In this document: in pieces, positions 9,373 to 17,156 of the stretch
How positions within the stretch are numbered: position 1 is the stretch's first letter
How the letters are laid out: each line of letters starts with the position of its first letter
From: Acidimicrobiaceae bacterium
Lineage (GTDB): Bacteria; Actinomycetota; Acidimicrobiia; Acidimicrobiales; RAAP-2
Reading direction: 5' to 3'
Assembly (NCBI GenBank): GCA_003155915.1
Contig: PMFA01000005.1
Location: 217,526 to 281,525, forward strand
Length of the DNA: 64,000 bases
The notes under the pieces: model-generated
What the model was told of the DNA's origin: nothing
Seen by the model: the letters and a program-made list of their open reading frames with translations, nothing else
Databases searched by the model: none
Made by a program: the position numbers and the translations under genes

Positions 9373-10325
9373 TGCCCGAACACACTCGTGTCTTGATTAT
9401 TGGCTCGGGGCCGGCCGGGCTCACGGCGGCGATCTACAGCGCTCGCGCGCAGCTCAACCCCATCGTGATCGAAGGCGAGCCCTCCTCGACGACCGATCAG
9501 CCCGGCGGCCAGCTGATGCTCACGACCGACGTCGAGAACTATCCGGGCTTTCCCGAAGCGATCACCGGCCCTGAGCTGATGGCCAACATGCGCGCCCAGG
9601 CCCTGCGCTTCGGCGCTGACCTTCGTATCAACAAGGTCCAAGTGCTCGACACCGACTCGCGTCCGTTTCGTGCGTGGCTCAGTGACGACGACGAACCGAG
9701 CATCACGGCCGACACCGTCATTCTCGCGACCGGCGCGCGCTCGATGATGATGAACGTACCTGGCGAAGAGCGCCTACTCAGTCACGGTCTCTCGACGTGC
9801 GCGACGTGCGACGGTTTCTTCTTTCGCGGTCAAGACATCGCCGTGGTGGGCGGCGGAGACTCGGCGATGGAAGAGGCGTTGTTCCTCACACGTTTCGCCT
9901 CGAGCGTCACGGTCGTGCACCGGCGTGACGCCCTTCGCGCGTCCAAGATCATGCAAGAACGCGCCCTCGCCAACGAGAAGATCCGCTTCGCGTGGAACAC
10001 GAAGGTGACCGAGGTCCTCGGCGACGAGAAGGTCACCGGACTGGCGGCGCAAGACACCGTGACCGGTGAAGACCGGGTGCTCGACGTGACGGGTGTTTTC
10101 GTGGCCATCGGGCACATTCCGAACACGACCTTGGTCATGGGTCAAGTCGATCTCGAGGAGAACGGCTACGTGCGCACCGGCCTTGGTTCGTTCACGAACG
10201 TCGACGGTCTCTTCGCCGCGGGCGACGTCCAGGACCACGTCTATCGCCAGGCCGTCACGTCGGCCGGATCTGGCTGTATTGCCGCGATCGACGCCGAACG
10301 TTGGCTCGAAGCACAAGGTCACTAA
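9372..10325 (+). CDS. trxB: Thioredoxin-disulfide reductase
   Basis: A homodimeric FAD enzyme that reduces thioredoxin with NADPH. The 317-residue product contains the FAD-binding [18 protein letters not shown], the redox-active CATC in a [11 protein letters not shown] context, the NADPH-binding [10 protein letters not shown], and the C-terminal FAD contact [10 protein letters not shown]. Length is standard. It is coupled to the preceding membrane-protein gene by a one-base overlap and followed 61 bases later by trxA, its substrate. Confidence 0.97.
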   Translation: MPEHTRVLIIGSGPAGLTAAIYSARAQLNPIVIEGEPSSTTDQPGGQLMLTTDVENYPGFPEAITGPELMANMRAQALRFGADLRINKVQVLDTDSRPFRAWLSDDDEPSITADTVILATGARSMMMNVPGEERLLSHGLSTCATCDGFFFRGQDIAVVGGGDSAMEEALFLTRFASSVTVVHRRDALRASKIMQERALANEKIRFAWNTKVTEVLGDEKVTGLAAQDTVTGEDRVLDVTGVFVAIGHIPNTTLVMGQVDLEENGYVRTGLGSFTNVDGLFAAGDVQDHVYRQAVTSAGSGCIAAIDAERWLEAQGH

Positions 10326-10386
10326 CGCACCACCACCGGATAAAGTGGTCTCCTGGCGCACGAAGGCGCCACCTTTGGAGGTTCTT

Positions 10387-10713
10387 ATGAGCGAGCAGAT
10401 CACGACCCTGACCGACGCAACGTTTGACGAAGTTGTGGGCGCGTCGGACAAGCCGATCCTGGTCGACTTCTGGGCCGAATGGTGTGGTCCGTGCAAGATG
10501 ATCGCTCCAATTCTCGAAGAGTTGGCCGTCGAGCAGTCTGACAAATTCACCATCGGCAAGCTCGACGTCGACGTCAACGTCGCGACCGCTACGAAGTTCT
10601 CCGTCATGAGCATCCCGACACTGTTGCTGTTCAAGGACGGCGAAGTCGTGGCGCGACTAGTAGGCGCCAAGCCCAAGGGCGCCATGCTCCAAGAGATCTC
10701 CGCGAACCTGTAG
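10387..10713 (+). CDS. trxA: Thioredoxin
   Basis: A 108-residue cytosolic thioredoxin with the canonical [16 protein letters not shown] active site (WCGPC) and the cis-proline segment [14 protein letters not shown]. The ATG at 10387 is preceded by GGAGGTTCTT, a clear Shine-Dalgarno; the open frame upstream is trxB shadow. The TAG stop at 10711 is in the same reading frame as the following cwlM-like gene, which has no ATG, GTG or TTG before residues of its first domain. Confidence 0.97.
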   Translation: MSEQITTLTDATFDEVVGASDKPILVDFWAEWCGPCKMIAPILEELAVEQSDKFTIGKLDVDVNVATATKFSVMSIPTLLLFKDGEVVARLVGAKPKGAMLQEISANL

Positions 10714-10719
10714 TTCACG

Positions 10720-11664
10720 CTGTCGAACTTCGAATCGCTCCAACTCGGTGACACGGGTGCGCGCGTACGTGAACTGCATGAGCGACTCGCCTCCCTAGGA
10801 CATCTCTCGACGAACGACGCGTTAGAAGTCTTTGGCGACGGCACCGTCGCTCTCGTTGAGGCGTTTCAACGTTCGCGCGGGCTTCCAATCTCCGGCTCCG
10901 TTGACGCCACCACGTGGGAATGTTTGATCGAGGCCGCCTGGCGCCTCGGGCAGCGCCTGCTCTACCTGACCCATCCCAACTTGCGCGGTGACGACGTCGC
11001 CGAATTACAAGTGCGGCTGGCACAGTTCGGATTCAATCCCGGTCGCATCGACGGGATCTTCGGCGTCCTCACCGAGGAGGCCCTGAACGAATTCCAGAGG
11101 AACTGCGCGCTCGAAGTGAGTGGCACCTTGACGCGCGCCACGTTGACCGAGCTCGTGCGCATGACCTCGACGCACACCGCACGAAGTCTCGTCACCGAAG
11201 CGCGTGATCGCGCGGGCTTTCACGAAGCGCCCACCGGACCACTGGTGATCTCTGGTCAAAGTCCTCTCGCTCCCCTACTCGCGCGAAGTTGTGCACGAGT
11301 TTTGAAGGTTGAAGTTCTTCGTGACGAGAGTCCCGAGGCCGTCGCGGCCTTCGCCAACGCCAACGCCGCCGCGTTCGTCATCTCTCTCCAAACCCTCAAG
11401 CACATCGACGGCGTACACCTCCACTACTGGGCGAGTTACCGTTCGCACTCACGACGCGGCGAGCAACTCGCGAGTCAGATCGCCTCGGCTTTCACGCACG
11501 CGGCCGACCTACCGCGGGTTGAGGTGACGGGCATGGCGTTGCCGGTCTTGCGCGAAACCAAGATGATCACGCTCCATATCGAACACGGAACCGACCAAGT
11601 TGAGACCCTCGAGAGGCTGGCGCAGGTCATTGCGACGGTTCTGAGCGAAGTTATCCACAGGTAA
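10720..11664 (+). CDS. CwlM-like protein: two peptidoglycan-binding domains plus degenerate amidase domain
   Basis: In mycobacteria CwlM sits at this place and regulates peptidoglycan precursor synthesis rather than cleaving wall. Two PG_binding_1 repeats are visible: LQLGDTGARVRELHERLASLG to DATTWECL, and THPNLRGDDVAELQVRLAQFG to TRATLTEL. A C-terminal region resembles the amidase_3 end (LPVLRETKMITLHIEHG) but lacks the usual DPGHGG zinc site, so it is probably not an active hydrolase. The first canonical start (TTG at 10924) would delete the first repeat. The frame is open back to the trxA stop, with CTG at 10720 the nearest plausible start. Either a rare CTG start, coupling, or readthrough of the trxA TAG is needed; the start is uncertain. 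Confidence 0.75.
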   Translation: MSNFESLQLGDTGARVRELHERLASLGHLSTNDALEVFGDGTVALVEAFQRSRGLPISGSVDATTWECLIEAAWRLGQRLLYLTHPNLRGDDVAELQVRLAQFGFNPGRIDGIFGVLTEEALNEFQRNCALEVSGTLTRATLTELVRMTSTHTARSLVTEARDRAGFHEAPTGPLVISGQSPLAPLLARSCARVLKVEVLRDESPEAVAAFANANAAAFVISLQTLKHIDGVHLHYWASYRSHSRRGEQLASQIASAFTHAADLPRVEVTGMALPVLRETKMITLHIEHGTDQVETLERLAQVIATVLSEVIHR

Positions 11665-11765
11665 GCGTAAATTCGCACCCTGAACTAGACGATTTGGTCG
11701 ACTAAATCCCTTTGTTTAAAGCAAAACCTGAGAAACCCACAACTTCATCCACAAGTTGGGGATAA
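11651..11765. other. Cluster of three DnaA-box-like sites between cwlM-like gene and parB
   Basis: TTATCCACA (11651-11659) is a perfect DnaA box, inside the last codons of the cwlM-like gene. TCATCCACA (11745-11753) and the inverted TGGGGATAA (11757-11765) each differ from the consensus at one base. The space between the two converging genes is otherwise AT-rich with no clear terminator; CAACTT/AAGTTG arms form a weak hairpin at about 11740-11758. Confidence 0.45.
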
Positions 11766-11798
11766 CTTCAACTTGAGGTTTAGATTTAGAGTTGAAGG

Positions 11799-12725
11799 TT
11801 ACTTAGGGTTCGAGATAGCGATATAGATCCGTTCGAGGTCGTCCAGGTCCGCAAAGTCAATGATTATGCGGCCATTGCGACCTTTTAGGTCGACGTGAAC
11901 TCGAGTATCCAGGTAGTCCTCGAGCAAATGCTCGAGTTCGGCGACGCTCGCGTCGGGCACGGGGCGGAGGCGCGCAGCCCCGAGACCCGGCTTGGCGACT
12001 GGCTCGGACTCAACGACGACCTTGGGCTCCAGGAAGCTCTTCACGGCCTCTTCGGTCGCTCGAACCGACATCTCGTTCTTTATGACCCGTGCGACCATGG
12101 TCGCCTGGGCATTGGAATCGGTGATTGCCAACAACGATCGGGCGTGGCCAGCGGTAATGAGTGATGAGGCGAGCGCCGATTGCGCAGCTTCGCCCAATTG
12201 CAAAAGTCGTAACGTGTTCGTAATATTTGCTCGGCTCTTACCAACCCGCTGCGCCACCTGCTCATGTGTGAGGTCGAACTCATCAATCAACTGTTGGTAG
12301 GCCGCTGCCTCTTCCAACGGATGTAGGTCGACTCGATGAAGATTCTCTACGACGGCCTGTTCCAACGAGAGTCGATCGTTCACGTCAATCTGAACGAGAA
12401 CGGGCATGAACTCCAACTCGGCAAGAATGGCTGCGCGCCAGCGCCGTTCTCCGGCGATCAGTTCATAATGCCCTTCTTCCCCATCTACTGGACGCACAAT
12501 GATGGGCTGGAGAACGCCGAGCTCTTTGACGGACGACGCGAGGGCCACCAAGCTCTCGTCATTGATGGCTTTACGAGGCTGGTAGGGATTGGGACGAATC
12601 GACTGCACCGGCACACGGCGCAATGGCCCCTCACTCTGCGTAGTCGTCGCCGCGACGTCGACGGGTGTCTCGTTCTCGGGGATAAGGGCGCCGAGCCCTT
12701 TGCCCAACCCTGGTTTCCTAGCCAT
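11799..12725 (-). CDS. parB: Chromosome-partitioning protein ParB
   Basis: A CTP-dependent DNA clamp that loads at parS and spreads along the origin region. The 308-residue product has the RKPGLGKGLGALIP N-terminal ParA-contact motif, the ParB/Srx domain with GERRWRAA (CTP-binding box) and NLHRVDLHPLEEAAAYQQL, the helix-turn-helix LTHEQVAQRVGKSRANITNTLRLL, and a C-terminal dimerisation domain. It overlaps parA by eight bases and lies close to three parS sites. Its partner in segregation is the adjacent ParA. Confidence 0.97.
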   Translation of the reverse strand: MARKPGLGKGLGALIPENETPVDVAATTTQSEGPLRRVPVQSIRPNPYQPRKAINDESLVALASSVKELGVLQPIIVRPVDGEEGHYELIAGERRWRAAILAELEFMPVLVQIDVNDRLSLEQAVVENLHRVDLHPLEEAAAYQQLIDEFDLTHEQVAQRVGKSRANITNTLRLLQLGEAAQSALASSLITAGHARSLLAITDSNAQATMVARVIKNEMSVRATEEAVKSFLEPKVVVESEPVAKPGLGAARLRPVPDASVAELEHLLEDYLDTRVHVDLKGRNGRIIIDFADLDDLERIYIAISNPK

Positions 12726-13491
12726 TCATGATCTCCTCTGCTAGAGCGCGATACGCCTGCGCGCCTTTTGATGTTGGGTCGAAGACGGTTATCGGCTGGC
12801 CAAATGAAGGGGCCTCAGCCAATCTGACCGTACGGGGGATTACGGTGCGACATAGTTCATTTTCGAAGTGCCGTTTCACTTCTTTGGCGACGTCTCCAGA
12901 AAGTGTGATCCTCGAGTCGTACATGGTAAGTACAACCTTCGATATCCGCAACGTGGGATTGAGATTCTTCTGAACCAGATCCACGATGCGTTGGAGCTGG
13001 GTCAAACCTTCGAGCGCGTAAAACTCAGTCTGGACCGGGACCATGATCTCCGTCGCGGCGGCAAAGGCGTTAATGGTTATGAGTCCAAGCGAAGGGGGAC
13101 AGTCGATGAAGATGTAGTCAAAATCCCCCTCGACGGAGGTTAAAGCCCTCTTCAATCGCAACTCGCGAGAGATCACTGACGTGAGCTCCTGTTCGACGCC
13201 AGCGAGGTCGAGTGTTGCCGGAGCGACGAAAAGGTTGTTGTAGCCCGTAGGTTCCACAATGTCGACCATCGGAACATCATTTAAAAGTACGTCATAGACC
13301 GAGCGTTCGAATTGGCGGCCGTCAACTCCGAGTCCCGTAGTGGCATTTCCCTGAGGATCCAGGTCGACGATCAAGACTCGCTTGTCCCGTTCTGCCAGCG
13401 CGGCACCCAATGAGGTTGTGGTTGTGGTCTTGCCGACACCGCCCTTTTGGTTGGCTACAGCAAAAATCCTCATTGTGGTGGCATCCGCCAT
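12718..13491 (-). CDS. parA: Chromosome-partitioning ATPase ParA
   Basis: A deviant-Walker ATPase that moves ParB-parS complexes. Seen in the 257-residue product: QKGGVGKTTTTTSLGAALA (deviant Walker A with the signature lysine), VLIVDLDPQGNATTGLG, FDYIFIDCPPSLG (Walker B), and VVLTMYDSR. The ATG at 13491 is supported by AAGAGG just upstream; an internal ATG six codons on is less likely. It is the first gene after the parS cluster and is translationally coupled to parB by overlap. Confidence 0.97.
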   Translation of the reverse strand: MADATTMRIFAVANQKGGVGKTTTTTSLGAALAERDKRVLIVDLDPQGNATTGLGVDGRQFERSVYDVLLNDVPMVDIVEPTGYNNLFVAPATLDLAGVEQELTSVISRELRLKRALTSVEGDFDYIFIDCPPSLGLITINAFAAATEIMVPVQTEFYALEGLTQLQRIVDLVQKNLNPTLRISKVVLTMYDSRITLSGDVAKEVKRHFENELCRTVIPRTVRLAEAPSFGQPITVFDPTSKGAQAYRALAEEIMNG

Positions 13492-13576
13492 GAGCCTCTT
13501 CCCGACCTAAGGAATCCCGACACTGCGTCGAACTCCTGCCATTCAACTCTCTTTTCTGCACTTCGTCAAGTACTGA

Positions 13577-13592
13577 TGTTTCACGTGAAACA
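13577..13592. promoter_or_regulatory. parS site 1
   Basis: TGTTTCACGTGAAACA is the exact 16-bp bacterial parS consensus. The symmetry extends to 20 bp (13575-13594). It lies about 85 bases upstream of the parA start, so bound ParB may also affect the parA promoter. Confidence 0.97.
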
Positions 13593-13614
13593 TCGAAACC
13601 CGACGCCGACCGAA

Positions 13615-13630
13615 TGTTTCACGTGAAACA
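13615..13630. promoter_or_regulatory. parS site 2
   Basis: A second exact parS 16-mer, with perfect symmetry extending to 22 bp (13612-13633). Its centre is 38 bp from that of site 1. Confidence 0.97.
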
Positions 13631-13707
13631 TTCCTCAATTCGCAAACACACGCATCACAAGTGTTTCAGCGCAAACTGGTCGCAGTTCGCACTATAAGAC
13701 CTCAAAT

Positions 13708-13723
13708 TGTTTCACGTGAAACA
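13708..13723. promoter_or_regulatory. parS site 3, abutting the rsmG stop codon
   Basis: A third exact parS 16-mer. Its last base directly precedes the stop codon of rsmG on the opposite strand. Confidence 0.97.
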
Positions 13724-14347
13724 TCAGAACAGGGGCCTCTTTCGCGGTGTTCCAATAGACCTAGGGTACTCCCTGGGAGTGGTGTGGGTCTTCACGAGGA
13801 CTTGATACGCGGCACCGTGGCGTCTACGGCCCTCCGCTGACAGCCCTAATTCGGCTAATTTCTCGATATTCCAGCGCTGGCTGTCCGTGTCATCCGGTGG
13901 CTCGGAAACGATCATCACTCCCCCGATCCTCAGAAATTGCACGCCGCATTCAGCTGTTACCGCCGGCGGACCAAAGGAACGCGCGGTCACTAGGTCAAAG
14001 GATTCGACGAGTTCGGGCATTCTGGCGGTTTCCTCAACTCTTCCCGTAATTACGGTGCCGTTGTCAGGAGCTCCTGCCCAATTGAGTACTTCTTCAAGGA
14101 ATTTTGCTCGCTTCACCATCGAATCGGTAAATACGGCTCGACAATGCCACCGATCAAGCAAGAAGAGGCCAGGTAGTCCGCCGCCACTTCCTAAGTCGAG
14201 GAAAGAGGCGGGCGGGGCGGGTTCTCGCTCTTCCCAGCAGAGTGCAAACCCTAAGGAATGCGTGAAGTGCGGTTCAATCGCGTTGGGGCCTAAAAAACCC
14301 CGCGCCCTCGATTCCTCGAGGACGCGGGGTAACCAGTCGTTATTCAC
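13724..14347 (-). CDS. rsmG: 16S rRNA (guanine527-N7)-methyltransferase RsmG (GidB)
   Basis: Methylates G527 of 16S rRNA using S-adenosylmethionine; loss gives low-level streptomycin resistance in other bacteria. The 207-residue product has ARGFLGPNAIEPHFTHSLG, the SAM-binding FLDLGSGGGLPGLFL, and VTARSFGPPAVTAE. The GTG at 14347 is chosen because it falls eight bases after the jag stop and just before the conserved region; the open frame reaches 14617 only by running through jag. An intrinsic-terminator-like hairpin with a U-tract lies inside codons 6-19. It sits between jag and parA as in other Actinobacteria. Confidence 0.92.
   Translation of the reverse strand: MNNDWLPRVLEESRARGFLGPNAIEPHFTHSLGFALCWEEREPAPPASFLDLGSGGGLPGLFLLDRWHCRAVFTDSMVKRAKFLEEVLNWAGAPDNGTVITGRVEETARMPELVESFDLVTARSFGPPAVTAECGVQFLRIGGVMIVSEPPDDTDSQRWNIEKLAELGLSAEGRRRHGAAYQVLVKTHTTPREYPRSIGTPRKRPLF
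14292..14330 (-). terminator. Intrinsic terminator-like hairpin inside the 5' end of rsmG
   Basis: Read on the minus strand, the arms 14330-14316 and 14311-14297 pair over 15 positions with a single C/A mismatch. They close on a GGAA (GNRA-type) loop and are followed by six U residues (14297-14292). This is a strong rho-independent terminator or attenuator by structure, placed 17 bases after the proposed rsmG start. It may limit readthrough from the rpmH-jag operon into rsmG-parA-parB. Confidence 0.75.
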
Positions 14348-14354
14348 TGTCCAA

Positions 14355-15215
14355 TTATGACGGTGCCACCACCACAAAGCGGCGAGGGTCGTCCCCTTCA
14401 GATCGAGTGACGACGTCCGCGTTCTCGGACAATGCATCATGCACGGCTTTTCGATCTGCCGCGGACATCGGCTCGAGTGCTCGCTCCTCACCGGTCTCGA
14501 CGACTTCCGAAGCCACCTGCTGGGCGAAGCGCCCCAGTGCCGCGACTCGACGTTCCCGGTATTGAGCAACGTCGACGAGGATCCGATCAGTTCGACTTGG
14601 GCTCTTGGCCTGAACAACCGTACGCGTCACTTCTTGCAACGCTTGAAGCGTCGTACCGCGCGGTCCTACGAGGACGCCCAGCTCCGTGGGCGGACTCGCG
14701 TTGACCGAAAGTTCGACCGTCTCCTCGTCGAGTTCCTTGACCGTGATCTCAGCTTGAATGTTCATCGACGCCAACAGGCCTTCGAGGAACTCCTTCGCTA
14801 TCGATCCCTGTTCGGCCAGCGAAATTCCTTCGGCCATGGTGTCCTCCTTTAATGGACTCTTGGTAGATCGTGGCGCGGCCTTCACCGCGCCATCGGGCTG
14901 ACGACGGGCCGCGCTCTTTTCGCGGTCTCGTCGTGGTTCGGATTCGCTCCTCGGAGCTCGTGGCTTCTCACTCCGTGGTGCATTGGATCGCGGTCGTTCT
15001 TCACGGCCGCCGGATCGGCGAGAGCGCTTGGGTCGTGGGCCGCTCGGACGAATACGCGCTCGAACTCGAGCTTCGCCTCGGACGCGACCGAACAACCCAG
15101 CCTTGGGCTCCTCAATAACTTCGACTTCAGCGTCGTCGCGATGTACGCCGAGGTGGGCGAGGGCTCGATCGGTCGCCTCTTCGATTGATTTTCCAGTAGT
15201 TTCTACCCAGTCCAT
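14355..15215 (-). CDS. jag: Jag/KhpB RNA-binding protein (Jag_N, KH and R3H domains)
   Basis: An RNA-binding regulator linked to YidC and to cell division in other bacteria. The 286-residue product has an N-terminal Jag_N domain (VETTGKSIEEATDRALAHLG to KAGLFGRVRGEARVRAR), a long basic linker rich in Arg, Ser and Pro (about 55-125), a KH domain (LGVLVGPRGTTLQALQEV), and an R3H domain (RRVAALGRFAQQVASEV). yidC ends three bases before the ATG. A perfect internal Shine-Dalgarno precedes Met127, so a 160-residue KH-R3H-only form is probably also made; many actinobacterial Jag proteins are that short. Confidence 0.93.
   Translation of the reverse strand: MDWVETTGKSIEEATDRALAHLGVHRDDAEVEVIEEPKAGLFGRVRGEARVRARIRPSGPRPKRSRRSGGREERPRSNAPRSEKPRAPRSESEPRRDREKSAARRQPDGAVKAAPRSTKSPLKEDTMAEGISLAEQGSIAKEFLEGLLASMNIQAEITVKELDEETVELSVNASPPTELGVLVGPRGTTLQALQEVTRTVVQAKSPSRTDRILVDVAQYRERRVAALGRFAQQVASEVVETGEERALEPMSAADRKAVHDALSENADVVTRSEGDDPRRFVVVAPS
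14842..14850 (-). promoter_or_regulatory. Internal Shine-Dalgarno within jag
   Basis: On the minus strand AAAGGAGGA stands four bases before the in-frame ATG at 14837 (Met127 of Jag). It is stronger than the site for the full-length start and predicts a short Jag of 160 residues (14355-14837) lacking Jag_N and the linker. Confidence 0.65.
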
Positions 15216-15218
15216 GGG

Positions 15219-16259
15219 TTAACGCGCCTTTCTTTTACGCTTCGCTTTAGAGCGAGACTGTATTTGCGGTTTGGGGGTTGAAGGTTTGGTCGCCGGTCGC
15301 TTCTGTGGTTGAGGCTTACTGGGGTCCGGTTTGTTCGCTTGAACCTTTGGGGACGCTCCGTTCGACGGATTGGCACCCGGAATCTCTTCGACCTCGGGTC
15401 GATTGGCGCCGTCCTTGTGCTCTTCTTCGATCTCGGCCCGGTGCGTCGAGGCTTTGGCCCCGTGCTTGGTGGGATCGGAAACGCCCGTGATGAACATTAG
15501 ATGTTGAGTTAATATGCGGATTAATGTTGAAATAATCATATACAACACGACAGCTGCAGGGATGAGCATATAGAAATATGCAAAAATGAGCGGCAGGAAC
15601 CTCTGCATCATGAGTTGTTGAGCCGGCATCGCCTGTCCGGTCTTACGATTTCGGTTGTTTAACTGCGCCATCTGGAAGTACTGCAGTCCGACGGCCGCCA
15701 AGACGAAGAGGATGAACGGGATCTGCGCCAGGAACGAACTATGGACACTGAAGAGCTTCAGGTTGAGGTCCATGCCGAAGGACTTGATCTGACCACCGGA
15801 CCGCACGAGATCGTGGTACATCTTGGAACCGGTGGGGATGTATCGCGGCAGCGAGACCAACTTGCCGTGCACCAATACTTTGTTAGCCAGACCCTTGATG
15901 ACACCGTAGAGCATGATGAGAAACGGGGTTTGCAGCAGCATCGGCAGGCATCCACCAAGCGGATTGACGCCCTCTTCCTTGTAGAGCTTCATCATCTCTT
16001 CGTTGAGGAGCTGGCGGTTTTCCGGACCTTTGTACTTCTGTTGGAGTTTCTTCAACTCCGGCTGAAGCTTCTGCATCGCAATCATTGACTTCGTGCTCTT
16101 GATCGTGAATGGCGTCAACACACCCATGATCACGACCGTCAACAGGGCAATCGCGACCGCGTAGTTCGGGATGATCCCGTAGAAGAAGGCGAGAATACGC
16201 CCTAGAAGGTCATAGATTGGCTGGAAGATCCGGCCGATGTCGTGGGCAAATGACTTCAT
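15219..16259 (-). CDS. yidC: Membrane protein insertase YidC
   Basis: Inserts and folds inner-membrane proteins alone or with SecYEG. The 346-residue product is a Gram-positive-type YidC core: an N-terminal helix, [21 protein letters not shown], the cytoplasmic [20 protein letters not shown] coiled-coil hairpin, [20 protein letters not shown], and later helices, ending in a Lys/Pro-rich basic tail (about 295-346) that may contact ribosomes. Its start overlaps the yidD stop (ATGA), and jag follows three bases after its stop. Confidence 0.96.
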   Translation of the reverse strand: MKSFAHDIGRIFQPIYDLLGRILAFFYGIIPNYAVAIALLTVVIMGVLTPFTIKSTKSMIAMQKLQPELKKLQQKYKGPENRQLLNEEMMKLYKEEGVNPLGGCLPMLLQTPFLIMLYGVIKGLANKVLVHGKLVSLPRYIPTGSKMYHDLVRSGGQIKSFGMDLNLKLFSVHSSFLAQIPFILFVLAAVGLQYFQMAQLNNRNRKTGQAMPAQQLMMQRFLPLIFAYFYMLIPAAVVLYMIISTLIRILTQHLMFITGVSDPTKHGAKASTHRAEIEEEHKDGANRPEVEEIPGANPSNGASPKVQANKPDPSKPQPQKRPATKPSTPKPQIQSRSKAKRKRKAR

Positions 16260-16558
16260 CGCGGCGTACTCCTGGCTTGCTTCGGTTGGGGGACCAAGTC
16301 CACACCGTGGGGACCTAAGGGGCGACAGCGCGACAGTCGGCGTAGTGCGAGTGCGCTTCCACGCCCCGCGCCGTGAATCTGGATCGCCTCAAGCGCGTAG
16401 TTCGAGCACGACGGATAGAAGCGACAGGCCGAGACGCGACCGGCGCTGAGCCGTTGAAAGAGCGCGAGGCCCTTAAGTAGTGCCCGAGCGACGAACGTCG
16501 CCTCGGAGCGCACCGGCTCGATCGAGGGATTCGAGAAGGTGATGCTGGAGTTCTTCAT
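16256..16558 (-). CDS. yidD: Membrane protein insertion efficiency factor YidD
   Basis: A small, amphipathic membrane-associated protein that aids YidC-dependent insertion. Within about 100 residues it shows the family signature: [19 protein letters not shown], then [19 protein letters not shown]. The ATG at 16558 is used. The gene overlaps the 3' end of rnpA by 86 bases in another frame and yidC by four bases, so the unit is tightly packed. Confidence 0.92.
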   Translation of the reverse strand: MKNSSITFSNPSIEPVRSEATFVARALLKGLALFQRLSAGRVSACRFYPSCSNYALEAIQIHGAGRGSALALRRLSRCRPLGPHGVDLVPQPKQARSTPR

Positions 16559-16832
16559 AGGAGAGTTTTCCTGTCTCATTTCCGCACCTGATCAGGTATT
16601 TACCAGGTTGGGGTTGGGGGTCGAGTTCGTCGAAGAGCGCCCGTAAACGCCGGCGAATCCGATTGCGAACAACCGCATTGCCGACCTTCCGACTGATCGC
16701 GTAGGCCACGGCCACCGAACGGACATCTGAGGTCTCAGCGACGAAACTGATTCGAAGTGAGCCACTCTGTCCCCGTCCAGTTGGTGTGGCGAACAAGGCG
16801 AACTGCCGTCGGGTTCGAACCCGATCGGGCAC
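16473..16832 (-). CDS. rnpA: Ribonuclease P protein component
   Basis: Protein cofactor of RNase P, which trims tRNA 5' leaders. The 119-residue product has the core signature [24 protein letters not shown] (RNR motif), preceded by RTRRQFALF. Its GTG lies seven bases after the rpmH stop. The 3' end is shared with the start of yidD in a different frame. Confidence 0.94.
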   Translation of the reverse strand: MPDRVRTRRQFALFATPTGRGQSGSLRISFVAETSDVRSVAVAYAISRKVGNAVVRNRIRRRLRALFDELDPQPQPGKYLIRCGNETGKLSYEELQHHLLESLDRAGALRGDVRRSGTT

Positions 16833-16839
16833 GTTACGC

Positions 16840-16974
16840 TTAGACCGTCAGCTGGTGACGGCCCTTGTTGCGACGAGCTTTCAGGACGGCGCGACCAGCG
16901 CGGGTTCGCATGCGCGCACGAAAACCGTGCGTTTTAGCCCTTTTACGCTGGTTGGGCTGATAGGTACGCTTCAC
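16840..16974 (-). CDS. rpmH: 50S ribosomal protein L34
   Basis: A 44-residue, very basic ribosomal protein. Reading 16974 to 16840 on the minus strand gives [20 protein letters not shown], then [19 protein letters not shown], ending QLTV, which is canonical L34. GTG is the start, preceded by AAGAGGA. It is the first gene of the rpmH-rnpA-yidD-yidC-jag operon, diverging from dnaA. Confidence 0.97.
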   Translation of the reverse strand: MKRTYQPNQRKRAKTHGFRARMRTRAGRAVLKARRNKGRHQLTV

Positions 16975-17146
16975 AAAATCCTCTTCTCAAATGTCTCAAT
17001 ACGCTTCGCGGTACCTCCTGGAGGTCGCTGGCGCGCTACTGGGAACAATCTTACCTGACGGGACGGGACCCCTCGGCGAGGCGTTTGAAATGGGTGTATG
17101 GTGACTCTCCCGACGGGCACCACGCGAGCTCTGCGGAGCTGTGGCC

Positions 17147-17155
17147 TGTGGATAA
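17147..17155. promoter_or_regulatory. DnaA box upstream of dnaA
   Basis: TGTGGATAA is a perfect consensus DnaA box (reverse of TTATCCACA). It ends one base before the likely dnaA GTG, where bound DnaA could block its own translation or transcription start region. The rest of the rpmH-dnaA gap (16975-17146) must hold the divergent promoters; I could not assign them. Confidence 0.7.
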
Positions 17156-17156
17156 T

